DNA of 18,136 bases from an uncultured Eggerthellaceae bacterium (GCA_910577495.1 CAJTML010000032.1:1-18136), one strand, 5' to 3'; positions 6,527-14,468 are shown, counted from the first letter of the stretch. Made by a program: numbers and translations. The notes: generated by a model not told the origin, from the sequence alone.

Positions 6527-7246
6527 TTACGCCAAGATCAACATACGATGACAATGCGGGCACGTCACGAGGTTTCCCTGACGCTTCAGATCCGCCAGCC
6601 TCCCGTGTTCAATAGGCCTGCGACACGTGCCACACATTGTATCCTGCAAACGAGCAACCGCTACCCCGCCCAGGCGCTGTGCGGTCTTCTCGTACAAATC
6701 ATGCACATCACCAGGAAGCTCTGCCACAAGCGTTTTGCGAACCGCATCCTTTTGAGCCAGCGCCTGCTTGATCTTGCCGCCAGCTTCAATAAAGCTTTCA
6801 GTCGCTTTTGCTTCTTGCGCATTCAAGCTCTCAAGCGCTTGCGAAACCTGCGCCTGCACCGCTTCGATCTTCGCCAATTCATCAAGCGCTACTGAGATCT
6901 CAGCCTCAAGCGTCGCGCGGCGTTTTGCCACACCATTGAGCTCTTTGGTGCGAGATTCAACGGAGCGATAGTCTCCCTGCACCGAATCAATCTCTTCCTG
7001 AATGCGCGTTTGCTTGGCAGCCAGTGCGGCGTCCTCGTCGCTGAGCACATTGCACTGTGCCTCGGCAGTTGCATGCAATGCGCCGATCTGCTCGTTTTTC
7101 TGCTCGATCTGCTTCTTTTTAGAACGCACCTCTAAGATGGTCTTTCGCTGCGGGAGTTCTTCAAGCTGTTTTTGGAGTTGATGGATCTCAATGTCAAGCT
7201 GTTGGAGTTGCAACAAAACACCAAGTACCTGTGCGTCTACCTGCAT
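6527..7246 (-). CDS. Coiled-coil protein with C-terminal C4-type zinc ribbon
   Basis: The 239 residues consist of long charged heptad-like helices (about 10-170), with runs such as KKKQIEQKNEQ and TLEAEISVALDEL, followed by a zinc ribbon. The four cysteines are C205 and C208 (CGTC) and C229 and C232 (CPHC). This is the C4-type zinc-ribbon family that usually sits next to NIF3 genes. The role is unproven, with nucleic-acid or protein scaffolding suggested. The start is well supported: AAAGGAAG lies four bases before the ATG and overlaps the stop codon of the nif3-like gene. It is last in the rpe operon. The ribbon is intact and the length typical. Confidence 0.88.
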   Translation of the reverse strand: MQVDAQVLGVLLQLQQLDIEIHQLQKQLEELPQRKTILEVRSKKKQIEQKNEQIGALHATAEAQCNVLSDEDAALAAKQTRIQEEIDSVQGDYRSVESRTKELNGVAKRRATLEAEISVALDELAKIEAVQAQVSQALESLNAQEAKATESFIEAGGKIKQALAQKDAVRKTLVAELPGDVHDLYEKTAQRLGGVAVARLQDTMCGTCRRPIEHGRLADLKRQGNLVTCPHCHRMLILA

Positions 7247-7255
7247 AATCTTCCT

Positions 7256-8155
7256 TTACATGCGAACCGATTCCGGATATGCCCAATTGTCTCTCTGGTC
7301 AATAATAAGCACTTGACCATCGGTAAAGCCAAGAGATTCAACCGTGGCGGCTAAAACAGTTGCAAGCGGCAACTCAGAAGCATCATGGCCATTTTCGATA
7401 ATATCAAGGCCTGCTTGCGAAAGTGCCAGCGCGTCGTGGTACTTAACTTCGCCACAAATAACACAGTCCGCCTGCAGCGCTAAAGCGGCATGTCCAACCT
7501 CGCCTAGCGAACCAGTGCAGGTCACCACGCGCTCAAGGGTACGCGAGAAGTCTCCCCACACACGCGGCGCACGCCCAAAGACTGATGTGCAACGTGCGGC
7601 AAGTTGGCCCAGCGTGAGATTTGTGCCGTCGAAGCGGCAGACCTGGCCATAGCCTTTACCAGCGGTATCAGGCAGCGGCACGCATACGCGTTCAAAGTGG
7701 AGTCCCAGCATACCGGGCAACACGCGCTGCGCCTTCGCGCTCACATCCAGACACGTATGAAACGACATAACCGACACGCCGCGCGAAATTGCCGCCCACA
7801 CGCCAGCACCCGGGTTCACCCCAACCGACGACGCCGGAGCAAAGCTCTCAGGTGCATGCAAGAACAACGGATGATGCGTAACCAGCACGTTTGCACCCGC
7901 ATCGGCAGCTGCATCAATGGCGGCAACCGTCGGGTCAAGCGCCACCGCAATGCCTTCAACCAGTCGCGCCGGATCGCCCACCAGCATGCCCGAGCGATCC
8001 CAGGCTTCTCCATCTGCCAGCGGAAACTCAGCGCAGAGCGCCGCTTCCAGCGCACCGGTGGTCATGGTTGTTGCGGGACGAGCAAGTGAGCCTGTCGCGA
8101 TCTTTGCCAATGCTTCGCGATCAGCTGTCGAACTGTATGTTGATGATGAATCCAT
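7256..8155 (-). CDS. NIF3-family dinuclear metal-centre protein (YbgI/YqfO family)
   Basis: NIF3 proteins form toroidal hexamers with a two-metal site. They are often annotated as GTP cyclohydrolase I type 2, but the physiological substrate is uncertain. The metal ligands are present: HHP (H94-H95), HTCLD (D137) and GHDASE (H256, E260), together with GEVKYHDAL. At 299 residues it lacks the PII-like insert of the longer YqfO type. The GTG at 8164 and ATG at 8161 lie on or against the AAAGGAG ribosome binding site. The ATG at 8155, eight bases after it, is preferred. An N-terminal tail of about 30 Ser/Thr/Ala-rich residues precedes the conserved fold. The gene is coupled to the zinc-ribbon gene downstream. 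Confidence 0.88.
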   Translation of the reverse strand: MDSSSTYSSTADREALAKIATGSLARPATTMTTGALEAALCAEFPLADGEAWDRSGMLVGDPARLVEGIAVALDPTVAAIDAAADAGANVLVTHHPLFLHAPESFAPASSVGVNPGAGVWAAISRGVSVMSFHTCLDVSAKAQRVLPGMLGLHFERVCVPLPDTAGKGYGQVCRFDGTNLTLGQLAARCTSVFGRAPRVWGDFSRTLERVVTCTGSLGEVGHAALALQADCVICGEVKYHDALALSQAGLDIIENGHDASELPLATVLAATVESLGFTDGQVLIIDQRDNWAYPESVRM

Positions 8156-8200
8156 ACTCATCACTCCTTTGCGCGTAGGTCTACCTGTCTGTTATATACC

Positions 8201-9010
8201 TTACGCGATCGGTATGTGGCGTCTATCCCCATCCGCTGTCGGCACCGTTACTGTTTGGTAACCCGCCTGCGCCATAAGCTGATACGCTTGCTCAATACCG
8301 CGCGCAACGTTTGCGGGCGTATGCGCATCGGTACCCACCGTACACTCCACGCCCGCGCGGCAAAACGCCGCCAAAAGCTCGGGTGCTGGGAACATCTCAG
8401 CGCAGGCATAATGAGCCCCTGAAGTGTTTACCTCAATCATGCGACCCGAGGAAGCGCACGCCTCTGCTGCCTGCTCATAGAGCGTCGTCAGGTCAAAAGA
8501 AGGATAGATGGCGAATTTTTTCGCCAGATCAGGATGTGCCATGATCTGAAACGGCGCATCTGAGGTGACCGCCTCACACCAGATGTCGAAGTAGCGACGC
8601 CAGATGGCATCAGGTCCAACTTCGTCCCAGCGCCCGCGCTCTGCTGGATCATCAAACGCCCAGCCGTCAACAAAGTGCACCGATCCTAAAATCACATCAA
8701 ACGGCGCGAAGTCGGCTTCAGAAAAGACACGATCTTCCTGTTCCCCCAACCAATCAAGCTCAGTGCCACAGAGAATCTCAAGCTCGGGATGCTCGCGGCG
8801 CGCACGTGCAATGGCGTCTAAGTAGTGCGGCATGTTTTCGGCGCGCATGGAGAGATATTGCTGCGGGTCCATCGCTTTTGATAAGGGAAAATGCTCGGTA
8901 ATAGCCAGCGTGGTAATCCCGGCGGCCAAAGCAGCGGACACCAGTTCATCCACACTACCTTCGCCATGGTCGGTAAAGTGTGTGTGAGTATGAGTTGTGA
9001 TCAGTTCCAT
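8201..9010 (-). CDS. PHP-domain histidinol-phosphatase (HisK/HisJ family)
   Basis: PHP-type histidinol phosphatases remove phosphate from L-histidinol phosphate, the penultimate step of histidine synthesis, using a trinuclear metal site. The metal-binding pattern is visible: HTHTHFTDHGEG at the N-terminus (H7, H9, H11), then ITEHFPL, CGTELDW, GSVHFVDGW, MAHPDL and the C-terminal GTDAHTP. The 269 residues match the family. No other his gene is nearby, so another phosphoester substrate is possible and the HisK call rests on family resemblance. It starts seven bases after the cysteine desulfurase gene, with GGAG overlapping that gene's end. Confidence 0.85.
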   Translation of the reverse strand: MELITTHTHTHFTDHGEGSVDELVSAALAAGITTLAITEHFPLSKAMDPQQYLSMRAENMPHYLDAIARARREHPELEILCGTELDWLGEQEDRVFSEADFAPFDVILGSVHFVDGWAFDDPAERGRWDEVGPDAIWRRYFDIWCEAVTSDAPFQIMAHPDLAKKFAIYPSFDLTTLYEQAAEACASSGRMIEVNTSGAHYACAEMFPAPELLAAFCRAGVECTVGTDAHTPANVARGIEQAYQLMAQAGYQTVTVPTADGDRRHIPIA

Positions 9011-9017
9011 GTCTGGC

Positions 9018-10226
9018 CTACTCCCAATTGCATGCTTGCTTTAGCGCATCAACAAAGCGATGCACATCTTCTTCAGTGGTGTATCTGCCCATGGAAATAC
9101 GCAGTGCTTCACGCGCGCGATCAGTAGATACACCCATGGCGCGTAATACGTGCGAAGGTTCCAGCGAAAGCGACGAACACGCCGAACCGCCCGAAACACC
9201 AAAGCCAAGCATATCAAGGCGCAAAATGAGCGTTTCGCTTTCAAGTCCCTGTACGAGCACATGAACGATATTGGGCAAAAAGTCATAGCTTCCCGGCTCA
9301 ACCTCAACGGTCGCGTCTACCCCATCTAACCTGGTCAGCTCAGCGTAGAGATAATCGCGCAAAGGACGCAAACGCGCAGATTCCACCTCCTGGAGCGATT
9401 GCGCGTCAAACACAGCGGCCGCACATCCTACCACGCCCGCTACATTTTGGGTGCCTGAACGCAGGCCAGACTCTTGTCCGCCGCCAAGCATATACGGCTC
9501 AAATGGCGTGCGCGCTCTCAGATAGAGTATGCCTACACCCTTCGGTCCGCCCAGCTTATGCGCGGAAAACGATGCAGCATCAACATCCCACGCGTTCACG
9601 TTCACGGGTGCCTTGCCCAGCGCCTGCACCGCATCGGTGTGAAAAAGTGCACCATGGGCGTGAGTCAGCGCTGCAAGTTGCGCAATCGGCTGAATGCTGC
9701 CAACTTCGCTATTTGCAGCTTGCACAGACACCAGCACCGTATCATCACAAAGTGCCTCTTCAAGAGCGCGAACTTCGACAAATCCGTGCGCATCAACCCC
9801 CAGACGCGTCACGCGAAAGCCCAGTGTTTCAAGCTTATGCGCTGGCGCCAACACGGCATCATGCTCAATAGCAGAGACAATAACGTGCGGTGTCTGCGGC
9901 AGAGCACCTTTGAGCCGCAGCGCCTCTTGTGCGCCAAGCGCAAGCCCGATGATGGCAGTGTCATCCGCTTCGGTTGCGCCTGAGGTGAAGATGATCTCAG
10001 TGGGGCGTGTGGCACCGAGTGCGGTTGCAACCGTTTTGCGTGCCGCTTCAAGGGCGGCGAATGCTTTGCGCCCAGGCGTGTGGAGTGAATTCGCGTTTGC
10101 GTTCACCAAGATATTCTCGCGACCGCCCACCTGATAAGGCGCCATGGCTGCCGCCACTTCTTCGGTCAGTGGGGCCGTTGCCGCGTAATCCAGGTAGACA
10201 TACGTATCATCGCAGGTAAAACTCAT
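9018..10226 (-). CDS. Cysteine desulfurase (NifS/IscS family, class V aminotransferase fold)
   Basis: A PLP enzyme that takes sulfur from cysteine as an enzyme-bound persulfide for Fe-S clusters or tRNA thiolation. It begins with the family's YLDYAATAPL. It carries TSGATEADD, IEHDAVL, FHTDAVQALGK and the PLP lysine K224 in SAHKLGGPKG. The active cysteine is C350 in GSACSSLSLEPSHVL, on the longer loop of group I (IscS/NifS-like) enzymes. It has 402 residues. No IscU/SufU, IscR or MnmA gene adjoins it, so the sulfur acceptor is unknown. The ribosome binding site AAGGA is only about three bases from the ATG, slightly close. It lies nine bases after rpe. Confidence 0.93.
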   Translation of the reverse strand: MSFTCDDTYVYLDYAATAPLTEEVAAAMAPYQVGGRENILVNANANSLHTPGRKAFAALEAARKTVATALGATRPTEIIFTSGATEADDTAIIGLALGAQEALRLKGALPQTPHVIVSAIEHDAVLAPAHKLETLGFRVTRLGVDAHGFVEVRALEEALCDDTVLVSVQAANSEVGSIQPIAQLAALTHAHGALFHTDAVQALGKAPVNVNAWDVDAASFSAHKLGGPKGVGILYLRARTPFEPYMLGGGQESGLRSGTQNVAGVVGCAAAVFDAQSLQEVESARLRPLRDYLYAELTRLDGVDATVEVEPGSYDFLPNIVHVLVQGLESETLILRLDMLGFGVSGGSACSSLSLEPSHVLRAMGVSTDRAREALRISMGRYTTEEDVHRFVDALKQACNWE

Positions 10227-10235
10227 AGTTCCTTC

Positions 10236-10925
10236 TTACTGTTCTTTCGGCTGAGCATCGTTGGCAATACGCTCGATGGTTTGCAGGGCAAGCGCTGGAT
10301 CAGGTGCGCCACACACTGCATTGCCGCATACAATGACGTCAGCGCCTTGCGCGCACACCAGCGCAACCGTCTTTTCATTCATACCACCGTCTACTTCAAT
10401 GAGCGGCGATACACCATGCTCGCGCGCCATGGCCACCACTTCTGCCACGCGCTCGTCGCTGCCTTCGATATAGCTTTGACCCGAAAAGCCCGGCTCAACG
10501 CTCATAACCAGCACCATATCAACCATGTCAATGACTGGTTTGAGCACCTCAAGCGAGGTTGAGGGCTTCACGCTCACGCCTGCCTTTGCGCCTGCCGCAT
10601 GAATCTGGTTGATCACGTCGCGCAGCTCTGCTTCGGTCAACACTTCAGCATGCACGGTTACCCAATCAGCGCCCGCATCCAGATACCACGCAAGTTGTTT
10701 TTGCGGGTTGTCAATCATGAGATGTACATCCAGTGGAACCTCAGTCACGCCTTTGAGCTGTTTGACCACCGGCACGCCCATGGTGAGGTTGTTGACGAAG
10801 TGGCCATCCATGACATCCACATGGATAAACCCTGCTCCCCCCTGATCAATGCGCTCAATATCGCGCGCTAAATTCATAAAATCCGCCGATAGAATGGAAG
10901 GTGCTATTTTGACTGGTTCAAACAT
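10236..10925 (-). CDS. rpe: Ribulose-phosphate 3-epimerase
   Basis: Rpe interconverts ribulose-5-phosphate and xylulose-5-phosphate in the pentose phosphate pathway, in the cytoplasm. The TIM-barrel motifs are complete: KIAPSILSADF, metal ligands H35 and D37 (FIHVDVMDG), H68 (LDVHLMIDNP), SVEPGFSGQ and D179 (IEVDGGMN). I chose the ATG at 10925 (229 residues) over a longer frame from 10961. GAGGAG stands seven bases before it, and the family starts at this point. It is the first gene of the five-gene operon ending at 6527 and is divergent from the methyltransferase gene. Confidence 0.97.
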   Translation of the reverse strand: MFEPVKIAPSILSADFMNLARDIERIDQGGAGFIHVDVMDGHFVNNLTMGVPVVKQLKGVTEVPLDVHLMIDNPQKQLAWYLDAGADWVTVHAEVLTEAELRDVINQIHAAGAKAGVSVKPSTSLEVLKPVIDMVDMVLVMSVEPGFSGQSYIEGSDERVAEVVAMAREHGVSPLIEVDGGMNEKTVALVCAQGADVIVCGNAVCGAPDPALALQTIERIANDAQPKEQ

Positions 10926-10960
10926 TGGATGGCTCCTCAAAGATGTGCACAAAACCTGCA

Positions 10961-11024
10961 CGTATCACTACTACGTACCTGCATTATAATAAACAAACAC
11001 CTTTCCACGAGATGAAGGAGCGGT
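10961..11024. promoter_or_regulatory. Divergent promoter region between rpe and the DNA methyltransferase gene
   Basis: ATTATAAT at 10983-10990 is palindromic and offers a perfect TATAAT -10 on both strands (10985-10990 plus, 10983-10988 minus). No clear -35 is seen for either direction. ACGTA-N7-TACGT is a small inverted repeat at about 10960-10976, inside the likely rpe leader. AAGGAG lies about five bases before the 11025 ATG. Confidence 0.45.
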
Positions 11025-11516
11025 ATGCAGCGCACAAATCGCACGTTTTTTACGTATCGAACACCTCGCGGAAAGATAACGCTTGAAAGCGACGGACAGG
11101 CACTCACGCGTGTGGTGTTCGGGCAACAAGTCTTAAACGGAACAGAAAAACCCACCGATCTCACCAACCTTGCTGCAACGCAGCTGCAAGAATACTTCGC
11201 AGGCAAACGAAGCACCTTTAGCGTCCCGCTCAATCCCGAGGGAACGCCGTTTCAAAAGCTGGTGTGGGAAGCACTTTTGACTATCCCGTATGGACAAACG
11301 CGCACCTACAAACAGATTGCCGAGCAAATTGGGCATCCGCAGTCTTTTCGTGCCGTCGGCGGAGCAAACAACAAAAACCCCTTGCCGATCTTCATCCCGT
11401 GTCACCGGGTGATCGGAACCGACGGATCGCTGACTGGGTATGCCTCAGGAACCAAAACTAAAGCCGGGCTGCTTGACCTTGAACGTGACAAAGGGTCACA
11501 TCAAATGTCACATTGA
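11025..11516 (+). CDS. ogt: Methylated-DNA--[protein]-cysteine S-methyltransferase
   Basis: A suicide DNA repair protein that moves an alkyl group from O6-alkylguanine to its own cysteine. The 163 residues have a short N-terminal domain and the conserved C-terminal MGMT domain. The DNA-binding helix region includes IPYGQTRTYKQIAEQIGHP, followed by the arginine finger FRAVGGANNKNP and the active site IPCHRVIG with C126. The tail SLTGYASGTKTKAGLLDLE is typical. It lacks an AdaA-type regulatory domain, so it is the Ogt/MGMT form. It heads a short plus-strand operon with the fusion gene; nothing seen links their functions. Confidence 0.95.
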   Translation: MQRTNRTFFTYRTPRGKITLESDGQALTRVVFGQQVLNGTEKPTDLTNLAATQLQEYFAGKRSTFSVPLNPEGTPFQKLVWEALLTIPYGQTRTYKQIAEQIGHPQSFRAVGGANNKNPLPIFIPCHRVIGTDGSLTGYASGTKTKAGLLDLERDKGSHQMSH

Positions 11517-11584
11517 GCAAGCGAATTGCCAAACGCCTCGGTGCACATGAGTTTTTCACTGAAAGCGAAGATGAGCTTGTATGA
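11513..11584 (+). CDS. Possible 23-residue small ORF bridging two genes
   Basis: From a TTG overlapping the methyltransferase stop (TTGA) to a TGA overlapping the next gene's start (ATGA), the frame encodes (M)SKRIAKRLGAHEFFTESEDELV. The N-terminus is basic and the C-terminus acidic. The stop/start overlaps at both ends look like translational coupling and would deliver ribosomes to the following gene, whose own ribosome binding site is weak. Against it: a TTG start, no Shine-Dalgarno sequence and no recognised family. An in-frame stop at 11486 limits any upstream extension. Confidence 0.3.
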   Translation: MSKRIAKRLGAHEFFTESEDELV

Positions 11585-13587
11585 ACGTCTATACCTCAGA
11601 CATCCTCACCGGACTGGAAACCTTTCCTTTTATTGCAGCACTCATCACCCTTCCCTATCTGATTTATCAGTATCGAAAATACGGGTCAATTCCTGCGCTC
11701 CACACGCTGGTTGTATACTCGTTTGTGCTCTATCTGCTCATTGCGTATTTCATGGTCATACTCCCGCTTCCTGCCGACCACAACGCCTACGTGGCCTATG
11801 CGGCGCATCCTCAGCTGCAGCCATTTCACACCCTGCAGCTCATACTAGCCACCAATCCCCCCACCCTGGACAACCCAAGCTCGTGGATTTCGTGGCTTAA
11901 ATCACCCGACATCTACGAGGCATTCTTCAACGTATTGCTCCTCGTTCCGCTTGGCGTCTACCTTCGCTACTACTTTCGGCGAACCTTTCCCCAAACGCTT
12001 TTAATCGGATTTGCAACCACGCTCTTTTTCGAGCTATCCCAGCTCACGGGATTATGGGGTCTCTACGTGCATCCCTATCGCCTTTTCGACGTTGATGACT
12101 TGATCTTAAACACCCTCGGCGCGGTGGTGGGCTATCTTGTTGCCGGACCGCTGCTTCGCACCCTTCCCAACGTGCGCCTCACCAACGATCAGGCGCGTAT
12201 TGCAGGCATGCGCGCGTCCGCCACCAAACGCCTGCTCTCATTTGTGCTTGATTGCGGCTTTTTCGTTCTTTTGATTGCAGCACTTGGTGCTGGCTATCTG
12301 GCGCTTTTCCCCGATGAGGCCGCGTTTTTGTCTGCGTCCACAACGGATGCGGTGGCGTTCATTCAGCAGATGCCGCTCACCGCGCTCTTCGTGCTTGCAC
12401 TCATCAGTTTCGCCGTGATCTTTATCGTGGCGCCCTGTGCGCTCAAAGGCCAAACGCTTGGGCAAAAGATCTTGCACTTGGTAACGGTATGCCCTGATGG
12501 CACGCCTGCGCATGGAGGGCAATACGCCCTTCGCTACTTAAGTCTGTTCGCGCCCTTTTTCGTACTGCTCTTTTTGCTCTGCGCCCCAACGTTTCCCTTT
12601 GCCGCTACCTCAGAGGCAAGTCGGGTGGCGAATTTTGTGGCAGACAACTACGTGCGCCTGCTCGTACTTTGGCTCGTGTGCCTGGGACTGTGGATGGTGA
12701 GCTTGCTGGTACGCGCCATTCGTGCGAAGGTGAAAGGCGTGCCCTTTACGCTGGTCAGCGGGCTTATTTCCAACACGCGCGTCATGACCTGTGCAGGTGT
12801 AGAACAGCTGCGTGCACAGGCGGTTGTTATGGACGTCAAAGCGGTGCAAGCGCTTGAGGCGCGCATTGCCGCGTCGGGCACCTCGCTTGAAACACTCATG
12901 CGTCACGCCGGAGGCGCCCTGGCCGAAAACGTGCATGCAAACATCGCCGAGGGAGGCCGCGTACTCATTTTCGCCGGCATGGGCAATAACGGCGGCGATG
13001 GCTGGGTGTGCGGCTATGAGCTTGCGCGCCTCGGTTACGACGTCACGCTGATCACGCCCGGCCTTGCCGAGGACATCAAAGCGCACCCCGCCCGCGAGGT
13101 AGCCCTCAACACTTTTGGCGAAGCCGCGCGCGAAGCGCTTCCCTTGAGTGTGCTTATCAACCCTGACAATCGGATCGTCATCGAAAAACTTACCACCTGC
13201 GATGCGGTCGTGGACGCGCTTTTAGGTACCGGTTTCGCAGGAGATCAAGTGCGCGAACCGCAAAGCACCTGGATCACGCTTGCCAACGCTCGCCGGTTTA
13301 GCGGCAAGCGCTTTGCGCACCATCTGCACACGCCAAGCTGGTATTCGCCTTTGCGCATGCGCCGCGTTCAAGATGCACCCTTCGCCATTGCAGCAGACGT
13401 TCCCTCGGGACTGTCGGCTCAGAACGGACAGGTGGCAACACCAACCTTTGCGGCAGATGTCACCATCACCATGTTGGTCAACAAGCCAGGCCTCACCAGG
13501 CGAAAGGCGCAAGCCTGGACAGGCAGGCTCTTTGTTGACCCGCTCATTGATCTGGCTCCCTATCTTGAAACAGATGACGAAGCGTAG
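11581..13587 (+). CDS. VanZ - RDD - YjeF_N (NAD(P)HX epimerase) fusion protein
   Basis: One uninterrupted frame of 668 residues with three recognisable parts. Residues 1 to about 205 are a VanZ-like membrane domain: several hydrophobic helices, YLIYQYRKYGSIP and FDVDDLILNTLG at 169-180. About 210-400 is an RDD membrane domain with KRLLSFVLDCG, then GQTLGQKILHLVTV. About 417-668 is a soluble YjeF_N domain, which in relatives repairs damaged NAD(P)HX by epimerisation. It has GMGNNGGDG at 466-474, DALLGTGFAGD, and D606 in ADVPSG, with an insertion of roughly 25 residues (about 578-602) before ADVPSG. VanZ-RDD pairs are known; I know of no fusion to YjeF_N. An internal ATG at 12829 (M417), exactly where a free epimerase would begin, might also give a separate product. 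The ATG start at 11581 has only a weak ribosome binding site. Confidence 0.85.
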   Translation: MNVYTSDILTGLETFPFIAALITLPYLIYQYRKYGSIPALHTLVVYSFVLYLLIAYFMVILPLPADHNAYVAYAAHPQLQPFHTLQLILATNPPTLDNPSSWISWLKSPDIYEAFFNVLLLVPLGVYLRYYFRRTFPQTLLIGFATTLFFELSQLTGLWGLYVHPYRLFDVDDLILNTLGAVVGYLVAGPLLRTLPNVRLTNDQARIAGMRASATKRLLSFVLDCGFFVLLIAALGAGYLALFPDEAAFLSASTTDAVAFIQQMPLTALFVLALISFAVIFIVAPCALKGQTLGQKILHLVTVCPDGTPAHGGQYALRYLSLFAPFFVLLFLLCAPTFPFAATSEASRVANFVADNYVRLLVLWLVCLGLWMVSLLVRAIRAKVKGVPFTLVSGLISNTRVMTCAGVEQLRAQAVVMDVKAVQALEARIAASGTSLETLMRHAGGALAENVHANIAEGGRVLIFAGMGNNGGDGWVCGYELARLGYDVTLITPGLAEDIKAHPAREVALNTFGEAAREALPLSVLINPDNRIVIEKLTTCDAVVDALLGTGFAGDQVREPQSTWITLANARRFSGKRFAHHLHTPSWYSPLRMRRVQDAPFAIAADVPSGLSAQNGQVATPTFAADVTITMLVNKPGLTRRKAQAWTGRLFVDPLIDLAPYLETDDEA

Positions 13588-13623
13588 ATTGGTTGTCTCA
13601 ATGTGGCTTAAGCGTCACGTTGC

Positions 13624-14094
13624 CTAGGAACGCAAGAAATAAAACGCTGCAAGCGACCCATCGTCAAAGAAGCTAATGCGAAACTCGCCTTCGCCATTTT
13701 CAAACGAAACTTGCGAAATGTCGGTGGCATAGGGACGCCCGTTGCTTGTGCCGTTAAGGTACTGCGTCGTACCCATGCCGGTGTAGGCGCCCAGCTCATC
13801 CTGGATTGAAGAGAGATTCTCACTCAGCTGCTCTGCGGTCACCGAACCATCCGCATAACGATCAGCAATGGCTTGGTAGTCGCGATTATTGAAGTCATCA
13901 ATAACCTCTTGGGTCCACGCGTCAATCTGGGTCTGCTCAGCCCACGTGGGCAGCCCCTCCTCCACCGCTTTGTCCGATTGCGAACAGGTTTGCAAAGACC
14001 CTACTACCACCAACAAGATGGCGAAGATGACAATAACCGCCAAAATGATGCGATGGGTTTTGTTATCCACTTTTTTCTGCTGAGCCGTACTCAT
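13624..14094 (-). CDS. Membrane-anchored DUF3887 domain protein
   Basis: A protein of 156 residues with a short basic cytoplasmic start, one membrane helix at about 15-34 (RIILAVIVIFAILLVVVGSL) and an external domain. The external part (WTQEVIDDFNNRDYQAI, then DELGAYTGM and GEFRISFFDDGSLAAFYF) resembles DUF3887, of unknown function and often found on secreted proteins. C37 follows the helix in LQTC, but threonine before the cysteine is a poor lipobox, so a plain membrane anchor is more likely. I chose the ATG at 14094 because AAGGAG lies six bases upstream. A longer frame to 14346 runs through low-quality non-coding sequence. The gene is convergent with the fusion gene, 36 bases away, with no clear terminator between them. 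Confidence 0.75.
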   Translation of the reverse strand: MSTAQQKKVDNKTHRIILAVIVIFAILLVVVGSLQTCSQSDKAVEEGLPTWAEQTQIDAWTQEVIDDFNNRDYQAIADRYADGSVTAEQLSENLSSIQDELGAYTGMGTTQYLNGTSNGRPYATDISQVSFENGEGEFRISFFDDGSLAAFYFLRS

Positions 14095-14258
14095 ACGTCG
14101 CTCCTTTGTTGTAGCTTGCCTGTGGTGTGTAACCTGCGTGCATGGCAGCACGCTCGCGGCATATATTTTTGTTGCTTCTAGTATATAAATGAGCGGGCAC
14201 GTCATCTTCGACACTATGCGGATGTGAGAAAACCGACAAATAAAAATCCACCAAATAA

Positions 14259-14298
14259 AAAACCCCTTCTTCAGTGGGGGTTGTGAAGGAGGGGTTTT
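14259..14298 (-). terminator. Terminator-like hairpin upstream of the DUF3887 gene
   Basis: AAAACCCC pairs with GGGGTTTT, followed inward by a two-base internal loop and CTTC/GAAG. On the minus strand a run of at least six Ts follows, and on the plus strand four. It can end minus-strand transcripts coming from the gpsA side and may work in both directions. Confidence 0.7.
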
Positions 14299-14468
14299 AT
14301 ATAAGCAATACGCATAAGAGGAGAAGGGGAAAGATGCGCATGCCAATCGGTTCGTCTGAGGTTTGAGAGGAGAGGGGGATCACACGAGAGAGGACGAACC
14401 ACGTATTGATTTGTTAAGGTGCTTACAAACTCATTTCTCGTTTGCTTGCAGAACATACAATACGATAC
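14299..14468. other. Purine-rich intergenic stretch with inverted repeat and mini-ORF
   Basis: The stretch lies between two terminators. GGTTCGTC (14349-14356) and GACGAACC (14393-14400) are perfect inverted repeats around a G/A-rich loop. Strong Shine-Dalgarno-like purines (AGGAGAAGGGG) precede an ATG at 14334 that opens a ten-codon frame, MRMPIGSSEV, ending at 14366. No gene follows on the plus strand, so it may be a small RNA gene or meaningless. No promoter was identified with confidence. Confidence 0.35.

Noticed and set aside
6299..6895. Plus-strand frame across the GC-rich repeats into the zinc-ribbon gene
   Set aside because: Low-complexity Ala/Pro/Arg content arises from the repeats, and the rest is antisense to the zinc-ribbon gene.
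10926..10961. N-terminal extension of Rpe to 10961
   Set aside because: The added residues are not part of the family, and GAGGAG is correctly spaced only for the ATG at 10925.
13588..13623. Terminator between the fusion gene and the DUF3887 gene
   Set aside because: CAATGTG/CACGTTG (13599-13622) can form a weak stem with one wobble pair, but neither strand has a T-run.
14095..14346. N-terminal extension of the DUF3887 protein to 14346
   Set aside because: The extension crosses a terminator hairpin and a likely promoter. The ATG at 14094 has a strong, well-spaced ribosome binding site directly before the membrane helix.
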